A DNA stretch of 7,014 nt, taken from contig CAUBQU010000068.1 in the NCBI GenBank assembly GCA_958438185.1, positions 1-7,014 on the forward strand, read 5' to 3'. The stretch comes from an uncultured Oscillospiraceae bacterium (GTDB lineage: Bacteria; Bacillota; Clostridia; Oscillospirales; Oscillospiraceae). The notes beneath the pieces were generated by a model, which saw only the letters and a program-made list of their open reading frames with translations, searched no databases and was not told where the DNA came from. Positions 1-7,014 of the stretch are shown here, piece by piece (within the stretch, counting starts at the first letter, position 1; each line of letters opens with the position of its first letter). The position numbers were made by a program, and so were the translations under genes.

Positions 1-70
1 CATTTATGGAGATTTTTGAAAAATGCGTCTTTTTTGCGAGAAAGTTTGCAAAAAATCGGATGAAAAATGA
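1..70. promoter_or_regulatory. AT-rich upstream control region with two dyads and a direct repeat
   Basis: No gene is visible here. Three short symmetric or repeated elements sit just upstream of the -35 box. (1) A 13-nt palindrome at 12-24, ATTTTT-G-AAAAAT. (2) An 8-bp perfect inverted repeat, TTTTTTGC at 30-37 and GCAAAAAA at 48-55, with a 10-nt spacer; its centre lies about 63 nt upstream of the predicted transcription start. (3) A 9-bp direct repeat, TGAAAAATG, at 17-25 and 61-69. The A-tracts could act as an UP element for RNA polymerase, and the dyad at 30-55 sits where activators often bind. The region is low-complexity AT, so some of this symmetry may be chance. No known operator (Rex, CcpA or Fnr) is clearly matched. 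Confidence 0.4.
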
Positions 71-99
71 TTGACATTGTATTTTTGGGATGCTATAGT
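71..99 (+). promoter_or_regulatory. Sigma-A (sigma-70 type) promoter of the transhydrogenase operon
   Basis: A perfect -35 hexamer TTGACA (71-76) is followed by a 17-nt spacer and a -10 hexamer TATAGT (94-99). The TG at 91-92 gives an extended -10 element (TGC-TATAGT). Transcription should start near position 106, leaving a leader of about 77 nt before the start codon. The near-consensus elements suggest a strong housekeeping promoter, which fits a central redox enzyme. The call rests on sequence match alone. Confidence 0.85.
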
Positions 100-146
100 T
101 TAAATTATGTAGTCTGCGTTTTAAGCTGAGATTATAGCTACGCCAA

Positions 147-162
147 GCCGCCTTCCGGCGGT
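147..162 (+). other. Small GC hairpin in the 5' leader
   Basis: CCGCC (148-152) pairs with GGCGG (157-161) around a TTCC loop, and a G-T pair (147/162) can extend the stem. It ends 6 nt before the Shine-Dalgarno sequence. No T-run follows, so it is not a terminator. It could protect the 5' end of the mRNA or tune ribosome access. The leader is too short for a typical riboswitch, and I recognise no known RNA motif. Confidence 0.4.
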
Positions 163-168
163 GGATTT

Positions 169-174
169 AAGGAG
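169..174 (+). promoter_or_regulatory. Ribosome-binding site of the NuoE/NuoF fusion gene
   Basis: AAGGAG at 169-174 lies 8 nt before the ATG at 183. This decides the start: the upstream in-frame GTG at 174 overlaps the Shine-Dalgarno itself and cannot be served by it. Confidence 0.85.
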
Positions 175-182
175 TGAATGTC

Positions 183-2420
<2,238 letters not shown>

Positions 2421-2421
2421 T

Positions 2422-2427
2422 GGGAGG
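2422..2427 (+). promoter_or_regulatory. Ribosome-binding site of the second operon gene
   Basis: GGGAGG begins 2 nt after the upstream stop codon and lies 8 nt before the ATG at 2436. The in-frame GTG at 2427 overlaps the Shine-Dalgarno and is not a plausible start. The tight spacing suggests translational coupling with gene 1. Confidence 0.85.
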
Positions 2428-2435
2428 TGCGTATC

Positions 2436-4463
2436 ATGGCTGAAATCAAAATTATCATCAATGGCAAAGAATGCACCGGGACTGCCGGGCAGACGATCCT
2501 GCAGATCGCCGCACAGAACGGGATCGAGATCCCCAACCTGTGTGAAAACGGCCAGCTGAAGCACTACGCCGGCTGCGGCCTGTGCGTCGTCGAGGCGGAG
2601 GGCTGCCCGAAGCTGCTGCGTGCCTGTTCCACGATCCCCAAGGACGGTCAGGTCATTATGACCGATTCGCCCCGGGCGGCGCAGTCGCGGAAGATCACCA
2701 TGGAGCTGCTGATGAGCGACCACGTGGGTGATTGCAAGGGCCCGTGTATGCTCAACTGCCCCGCCGGGACGGAATGTCAGGCCTATGTCAAGCAGATCGC
2801 CCTGGGCAATGACCGGGAAGCCGTGCGGATCATCAAGGAGAAGATCCCCATGCCCTCCTCCATCGGGCGGGTTTGTCCCCATCCGTGTGAGACGGCTTGC
2901 CGCAGAAAGTATGTCGAGCAGCCGATCTCCATCGCGTATCTGAAATATTTCGCAGCCGACCGCGTTCGCGCGGCGGGCGGCTATCAGCCGGAGGTCAAAC
3001 CGGCCACGGGCAAAAAAGTCGGCGTCATCGGCGGCGGCCCCGGCGGCCTGGCGGCGGCCTATTACCTGGCTTGTAAGGGCCACGACGTGACAGTCGTAGA
3101 CGCCATGCCCAAGATGGGCGGTATGCTGCGCTATGGCATTCCGGAATACCGGCTGCCGAAGGCGATCGTGGACGAAGAGATCGCGGAGATCACCGCGGTC
3201 GGCGTCAAGCTGCAGAACAATGTCCGCATCGGCAAGGATATTTCCTTTGACGATTTCCGGAAGCAGTACGATGCGACCATCGTCGCCATCGGCGCATGGA
3301 AGAGCACTGGCGTGCGCTGCCCCGGCGAAGAGCTGGAGGGTGTGCTGGGCGGCATCGATTTCCTGCGGGGTGTCGCCATGGGCCAGGCGCCGGAGATTGG
3401 CAAGCGGGTCGCCATTGTCGGCGGCGGCAACACAGCCATGGACGCCTGCCGGACAGCAGTGCGCCTGGGCGCGGAGAAGGTCTATGTGATCTACCGCCGG
3501 ACGGAAGCAGAAATGCCGGCGGAAGCCATCGAGATCGAAGAGGCCCGGGAAGAGGGCGTCACCTTCAAATTCCTGACGAACCCCGCTGAGATCATCGGCG
3601 AGAACAGCAAGGTCAAGGCGGTCAAGCTCCAGGTCATGGAGCTGGGCGAGCCGGATGCCTCCGGCCGCCGCGCGCCGGTGCCGGTAGAGGGCAAATTTGA
3701 GATCCTGGACGTGGACAGCGTCATCGCTGCCATCGGCCAGAAGGTCAACCCCGTGGGCTTCGAGGCCCTGGAGTGCAACAGCCGCGGCATCATTGCCGCC
3801 GACGAAGCGACTTACCGCACCAGCGTTGATGGCGTGTTCGGCATCGGCGATGCGACGAACAAGGGCGCTTCCATTGCCATTGCTGCCATCGGCGAAGGCG
3901 ACCGCTGCGCCGAAGTGGTCGACTCCTATCTGCATGGGAACCTCGTCGGCTATCGCAAGCCGTATGTCTCGGAGCGCCAGGTCAGCGAGAAGGACTTTGC
4001 CGACCGGGAGAAGATCGCCCGGATCCAGATGCCGGTCCGCCCCGCCGAGGAGCGGAAGCATGACTTCAAGGAGATCAATCTGGGCTTTGCCGAGGATGCA
4101 GCCCGGGCGGAGGCAAAGCGCTGCCTGGAGTGCGGCTGCTTTGATTACGGCGAATGCCGCCTGATCAAATTTGCCAACCGCTCCCCCATCGACCCGCAGC
4201 GGCTCATGGGCAAGAACCATCCTGCTTATACCGAGCAGCGCCTGGCGATCATCGAGCGCAACCAGGGCAAGTGCATCCTGTGCAACCAGTGCGTCCGGGT
4301 CTGCGACGAGGTCGTCGGTAAGGGCCTGCTGGGCCTGGTAGGCCGCGGCTTCAACACGGTCATCAAGCCGGAATTCCAGAGCGAAGAGACGATCAAGATC
4401 TGTGCGTCCTGCCGCAAGTGCGCAGAAAACTGCCCCACCGGCGCGCTGAAGATCCTCGAGTAA
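2436..4463 (+). CDS. stnC: NuoG-like/GltD-like NADPH-binding subunit of a transhydrogenase (StnC-like)
   Basis: 675-aa cytoplasmic flavo-Fe-S protein. An N-terminal plant-type/NuoG-like [2Fe-2S] domain (about 1-75) has ligands C36, C47, C50 and C64. A cysteine-rich region follows with H96, C100, C104, C108 and C114, then CPHPCETAC (C147/C151/C155), as in the N-terminal Fe-S part of GltD and dihydropyrimidine dehydrogenase. The GltD/NfnB-like core has an FAD dinucleotide fold GGGPGG (199-204), a nucleotide fold GGGNTA (329-334) followed by YRRT (353-356), whose arginines fit the 2'-phosphate of NADP(H), and a second FAD contact GIGDA (469-473). After it come CLECGC-x5-C (C563/C566/C568/C574) and a C-terminal 2x[4Fe-4S] domain (C613/C616/C619/C623 and C656/C659/C662/C666). 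Expected role: exchange electrons between NADP(H) and the NuoE/NuoF-like partner, letting the complex couple NADH and reduced ferredoxin to NADP+ reduction, or the reverse. It lacks the H-cluster domain of HydA-type hydrogenases. The symbol is given by analogy to the Stn complex; an electron-input subunit for a distant hydrogenase or formate dehydrogenase is the main alternative. Confidence 0.85.
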   Translation: MAEIKIIINGKECTGTAGQTILQIAAQNGIEIPNLCENGQLKHYAGCGLCVVEAEGCPKLLRACSTIPKDGQVIMTDSPRAAQSRKITMELLMSDHVGDCKGPCMLNCPAGTECQAYVKQIALGNDREAVRIIKEKIPMPSSIGRVCPHPCETACRRKYVEQPISIAYLKYFAADRVRAAGGYQPEVKPATGKKVGVIGGGPGGLAAAYYLACKGHDVTVVDAMPKMGGMLRYGIPEYRLPKAIVDEEIAEITAVGVKLQNNVRIGKDISFDDFRKQYDATIVAIGAWKSTGVRCPGEELEGVLGGIDFLRGVAMGQAPEIGKRVAIVGGGNTAMDACRTAVRLGAEKVYVIYRRTEAEMPAEAIEIEEAREEGVTFKFLTNPAEIIGENSKVKAVKLQVMELGEPDASGRRAPVPVEGKFEILDVDSVIAAIGQKVNPVGFEALECNSRGIIAADEATYRTSVDGVFGIGDATNKGASIAIAAIGEGDRCAEVVDSYLHGNLVGYRKPYVSERQVSEKDFADREKIARIQMPVRPAEERKHDFKEINLGFAEDAARAEAKRCLECGCFDYGECRLIKFANRSPIDPQRLMGKNHPAYTEQRLAIIERNQGKCILCNQCVRVCDEVVGKGLLGLVGRGFNTVIKPEFQSEETIKICASCRKCAENCPTGALKILE

Positions 4464-4488
4464 GCGACCAAAAACGCCAAAGAAATGC

Positions 4489-4523
4489 AAAAGGCATAGC
4501 CGTTCTAAACGGCTATGCCTTTT
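4489..4523 (+). terminator. Intrinsic terminator of the transhydrogenase operon (probably bidirectional)
   Basis: A perfect 16-bp stem pairs AAAAGGCATAGCCGTT (4489-4504) with AACGGCTATGCCTTTT (4508-4523) around a CTA loop, 25 nt after the stop codon. The T-run forms the 3' side of the stem and gives the uridine tail on the + strand. The matching A-run on the left gives TTTTGCATTTCTTT on the - strand, so it can also stop transcripts from the hemW side. Confidence 0.93.
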
Positions 4524-4543
4524 TATCTGTATAATCTATAAAA

Positions 4544-4577
4544 GCGGCCATACCGGACGGAGTGCCGGTATGGCCGT
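4544..4577 (-). terminator. Intrinsic terminator downstream of hemW
   Basis: A 12-bp perfect stem pairs CGGCCATACCGG (4545-4556) with CCGGTATGGCCG (4565-4576) around an 8-nt loop, plus one G-T pair. Read on the - strand it lies 15 nt after the hemW stop and is followed by CTTTTATAG, a modest uridine tail. On the + strand it is followed by TCTGTTTTTCG, so it may act as a back-up in that direction too. Confidence 0.82.
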
Positions 4578-4592
4578 CTGTTTTTCGTCATT

Positions 4593-5804
4593 TTACCGTC
4601 GTGCCAGCGGCGTGGAGTGCTCCTGGGCCAGCAGCAGCTCGGTCAAAATGCTGTTGGAGACGAGCATACCCTTGGGGGTCAGGTGCCAGCGGGTGTCCTC
4701 CTGCTTGGCAAGGCCCATTTCCTTGCATTTTTGCAAAATCTGGTCCAGCGGGCGGAATGGCAGCAGGAAGCTGCGGACATATTCCTCTGAATCAATGCCC
4801 TGCACCGTCCGCAGACGCAGCATCAGGTACTCCCCGGCCCGCTCGCGGCTGGGGATCTCTTCGCATTCGCTCAGGATCGCGCCGCCGGTCAGGATGCCGT
4901 CGCAGTAGGCGGTAAGATCCCGGGCGATGGTAAAGCGCTTACCCGCGAAATCCGAGGCAGCCGAGGGGCCGAAGCCCAGGTATTCCCCGCCGGTCCAATA
5001 TTTCAGATTGTGCCGGGAGGCAAAGCCGAGACGGGCAAAGTTGGAGATCTCATACTGATGGAACCCCAGCTCGTCCAGCTTGTCGCAGGTGTAGAGGTAC
5101 ATATCCGCCTGGGTGTCGCCGTCGGGGATATTGACGCAGTCCTTATACTCCCAGAGCGGCGTGCCCGGCTCGACCTTCAGGCCGTAGCAGGAGACATGGT
5201 CCGGCTCCAGGTCCATCACATGGCAGAGCGTCTGCTGCCACTGGGGCAGCGTCTGGTTGGGCAAACCGTACATCAGGTCGATGGAGAGATTTTCAAACCC
5301 CGCGGCCCGGGCCTGCTCCACGGCGTGGATGGCCTGGGCATAGGTATGCGGGCGGCCCAGCTTTTTGAGGACCTCGTCCTCATCGTTCTGGACGCCCAGA
5401 CTCATGCGGTTAAAACCCTCATTGTGCAGCGCCTGCAGCAGCGCGGGGGAGACGCTGTCGGGGTTGGCTTCGAAGGTGATCTCTGCGTCCGGCGAGATCT
5501 CAAAGCGCCGCTGGAGCTCGTTAAAAATGCGGATCAGGCCCGCGGCCCCGAAAAAGCTGGGGGTGCCGCCGCCAAAATAGACGGTATCGACGACGTAACC
5601 AGCAGCTCGGGCGCCAGACTCTTTGAAATGGCTCGTCAGCGCCTGCAGATACCGGTCTGTCACGGCCTTTTCCCGGCTGCCGCCCAGGGAGTAGAAGTCG
5701 CAGTACTGGCATTTGCTGCGGCAGAAGGGAATGTGAATATAAATGCCCAATTCCCGCTGGGGCAGGACTTTTTTTTCATATGGCATTTTAAAGTTAAAGG
5801 CCAT
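4593..5804 (-). CDS. hemW: HemW, radical-SAM family heme chaperone (formerly annotated oxygen-independent coproporphyrinogen III oxidase-like)
   Basis: 403-aa protein of normal HemW length. The radical-SAM barrel starts with PFCRSKCQYCDF (26-37): C28-x3-C32-x2-C35 bind the [4Fe-4S] cluster. The residue two after the last cysteine is F37, not the extra Cys found in true coproporphyrinogen dehydrogenase HemN, which favours HemW. Further family marks are GGGTPS (78-83), FEANPDSV (111-118), SLGVQ (135-139), IDLMYGLPNQT (175-185) and YEISNFA (251-257) with HNLKYW (265-270), then the HemN_C-type winged helix region at the C-terminus. Family members bind heme and are thought to deliver it to heme proteins. 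Start choice: ATG at 5804 has AAAGGAAG 8 nt upstream; a longer open frame (to 5972) runs into lepA, has no family similarity and is rejected. It lies 32 nt downstream of lepA, so the two are probably one operon, ending at the hairpin at 4544-4577. Confidence 0.95.
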   Translation of the reverse strand: MAFNFKMPYEKKVLPQRELGIYIHIPFCRSKCQYCDFYSLGGSREKAVTDRYLQALTSHFKESGARAAGYVVDTVYFGGGTPSFFGAAGLIRIFNELQRRFEISPDAEITFEANPDSVSPALLQALHNEGFNRMSLGVQNDEDEVLKKLGRPHTYAQAIHAVEQARAAGFENLSIDLMYGLPNQTLPQWQQTLCHVMDLEPDHVSCYGLKVEPGTPLWEYKDCVNIPDGDTQADMYLYTCDKLDELGFHQYEISNFARLGFASRHNLKYWTGGEYLGFGPSAASDFAGKRFTIARDLTAYCDGILTGGAILSECEEIPSRERAGEYLMLRLRTVQGIDSEEYVRSFLLPFRPLDQILQKCKEMGLAKQEDTRWHLTPKGMLVSNSILTELLLAQEHSTPLARR

Positions 5805-5812
5805 GCGGTGTT

Positions 5813-5820
5813 CTTCCTTT
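5813..5820 (-). promoter_or_regulatory. Ribosome-binding site of hemW
   Basis: AAAGGAAG on the - strand, 8 nt before the ATG at 5804, within the 32-nt lepA-hemW gap. It fixes the hemW start over the longer upstream frame. Confidence 0.8.
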
Positions 5821-5836
5821 CGCGATCGGTGCGGGC

Positions 5837-7014
5837 TTAGTCGTCCATTTTCAGCACGGCCATAAAGGCCTCGCTGGGGACGGAGACGGTACCAAAGCTG
5901 CGCATCCGTTTTTTGCCCTCCTTCTGCTTCTCCAGCAGCTTCTTCTTCCGGGTGACGTCGCCGCCGTAGCACTTGGCCAGGACGTCCTTGCGGAGGGCCT
6001 TGATGGTCTCCCGGGCGATGATCTTGCCGCCCACGGCGGCCTGCACCGGGATCTCAAACATCTGGCGCGGGATATTCTCCTTCAGCTTTTCGCAGATCTT
6101 CCGGGCCCGGGCGTAGGCGCTGTCGGCAAAGAGGATGAAGGACAGCGCGTCGATGACATCGCCATTGAGCAGAATATCCAGCTTGACCAGCTTGCTGGGC
6201 CGGTAGCCGTAGAGCTCATAGTCCAGCGAGCCGTAGCCCCGGGTGCGGGATTTGAGGGAGTCAAAGAAATCGTAGATGATCTCGTTGAGGGGCATGAGAT
6301 AGTGCAGCTCAACGCGGCTCTGGTCAAGATACGTCATATCCTGGTATTCGCCCCGGCGCTGCTGGCACAGCTCCATGATATTGCCGACGTACTCCGGCGG
6401 CGTGATGATGCTGGCCTTGACAAACGGCTCCTGCGCTTCCTGGATCTCCGCCGGGTCGGGATAATTCAGCGGCGTGTAGACCTCGACGGTTGTGCCGTCG
6501 GTCTTCGTTACGCGGTAGACGACGTTCGGAGCTGTCGTGATCAGGTCGAGGTTAAACTCCCGCTCCAGGCGCTCCATGATGATCTCCATATGGAGCAGCC
6601 CCAAAAAGCCGCAGCGGAAGCCGAAGCCCAGGGCAATGGAATTTTCCTGCTCATAGCTCATAGAGGCGTCGTTCAGCTTCAGCTTTTCCAGCGCGTCCCG
6701 CAGGTCGTCGTATTTGGAGCCGTCGGCGGGGTAGACGCCGGAGAAGACCATGGGCTGGACGGTTTTGTAGCCGGGCAGCGCTTCCGCCGCCGGGTTTTCC
6801 AGGCCTGTGACGGTATCGCCGACCCGGGTATCGGAGATCGTTTTGATGGAAGCGGTCAGATAGCCGACCTCGCCCGCGCCCAGCTCCGGCGCGGCGATCA
6901 TGCCCCGGGGGCTGAGATAGCCGACCTCGACGATCTTATAGACCGCGCCGGTGCCCATCATCCGTACCTCCATGCCCGGCCGCATCGTGCCGTTCATGAC
7001 GCGCAGATAGACGA
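5837..7014 (-). CDS. lepA: LepA (elongation factor 4), ribosome-associated translational GTPase, partial (N-terminus outside window)
   Basis: The last 391 codons of lepA; the frame stays open through the right edge (reading VYLRV before the first internal Met), so the GTPase domain and start lie outside. The fragment begins in the EF-Tu domain II-like barrel ([12 protein letters not shown]), then [22 protein letters not shown], the EF-G-like domain III with [18 protein letters not shown] (127-144 of the fragment), the EF-G domain V-like part with RGYGSLDYE, and the LepA-specific C-terminal domain with [20 protein letters not shown] and KEGKKRM near the end. These are hallmark LepA sequences and line up with the C-terminal two thirds of the E. 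coli protein. LepA binds ribosomes and affects initiation or elongation and ribosome biogenesis, most visibly under stress. It is the upstream gene of a probable lepA-hemW operon, an arrangement common in Firmicutes. Nothing looks broken. Confidence 0.97.
   Translation of the reverse strand, partial: VYLRVMNGTMRPGMEVRMMGTGAVYKIVEVGYLSPRGMIAAPELGAGEVGYLTASIKTISDTRVGDTVTGLENPAAEALPGYKTVQPMVFSGVYPADGSKYDDLRDALEKLKLNDASMSYEQENSIALGFGFRCGFLGLLHMEIIMERLEREFNLDLITTAPNVVYRVTKTDGTTVEVYTPLNYPDPAEIQEAQEPFVKASIITPPEYVGNIMELCQQRRGEYQDMTYLDQSRVELHYLMPLNEIIYDFFDSLKSRTRGYGSLDYELYGYRPSKLVKLDILLNGDVIDALSFILFADSAYARARKICEKLKENIPRQMFEIPVQAAVGGKIIARETIKALRKDVLAKCYGGDVTRKKKLLEKQKEGKKRMRSFGTVSVPSEAFMAVLKMDD

Noticed and set aside
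174..182. GTG at 174 as start of gene 1, and GTG at 2427 as start of gene 2
   Set aside because: Both overlap the Shine-Dalgarno sequences; the ATGs at 183 and 2436 each lie an ideal 8 nt from them.
106..182. Riboswitch or attenuator in the 5' leader
   Set aside because: The leader is only about 77 nt, has one short GC hairpin with no T-run and no recognisable aptamer.
2436..4463. Gene 2 as an [FeFe]-hydrogenase (HydA) or as glutamate synthase small subunit (GltD)
   Set aside because: It has no H-cluster domain cysteine motifs. It is much longer than GltD, carries NuoG-type and ferredoxin domains, and has no glutamate synthase large subunit gene beside it.
5010..5840. 276-codon + strand frame opposite hemW
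   Set aside because: No domain, promoter or ribosome-binding site, and it mirrors the conserved hemW frame.
5805..5972. N-terminal extension of hemW into lepA
   Set aside because: The extra 56 residues are low-complexity Arg/Glu-rich, out of frame over conserved lepA codons, and a good ribosome-binding site precedes the ATG at 5804.

Overview
The window comes from the chromosome of a strictly anaerobic, Gram-positive-lineage (Firmicutes) bacterium. I infer this from three things: the lepA-hemW gene pair, a near-consensus sigma-A promoter with purine-rich Shine-Dalgarno sites all 8 nt from their starts, and a soluble flavin/Fe-S transhydrogenase of the type described from Sporomusa. The coding DNA is rich in G+C, especially at third codon positions. 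Negativicutes or a high-GC clostridial group would fit, but the genus cannot be read from the sequence. All four genes end in TAA and share similar codon choice, so nothing points to recent transfer.

Layout: 1-182 is an AT-rich control region with two small dyads, a strong extended -10 promoter (71-99), a short 5' leader with a GC hairpin, and a ribosome-binding site. 183-2420 and 2436-4463 (both +) form a tightly coupled two-gene operon. 4464-4592 is a convergent intergenic region with two back-to-back hairpin terminators, one serving each side. 4593-5804 (-) is hemW. 5837-7014 (-) is the C-terminal two thirds of lepA, whose start lies beyond the right edge.

The main interest is the + strand operon. 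Gene 1 is a fusion of a NuoE/HydC-like [2Fe-2S] protein with a NuoF/HydB-like FMN/NADH protein that carries a C-terminal 2x[4Fe-4S] ferredoxin domain. Gene 2 joins a NuoG-like N-terminal [2Fe-2S] domain and cysteine-rich cluster region to a GltD/NfnB-like FAD/NADPH domain and a C-terminal 2x[4Fe-4S] domain. Domain content and order (NuoE-NuoF-[NuoG+GltD]) match the Stn-type electron-bifurcating transhydrogenase (StnA, StnB, StnC), with StnA and StnB fused here. No hydrogenase H-cluster domain, molybdopterin formate dehydrogenase or further subunit follows, because the operon ends at a terminator directly after gene 2. The likely job is reversible coupling of NADH, reduced ferredoxin and NADP+ to balance the cell's electron carriers. 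A role as the NAD(P)H input module for a hydrogenase or formate dehydrogenase encoded elsewhere remains possible.

The minus-strand genes are housekeeping: LepA/EF4 (ribosome-associated GTPase) and HemW (radical-SAM family heme chaperone), 32 nt apart and probably co-transcribed.
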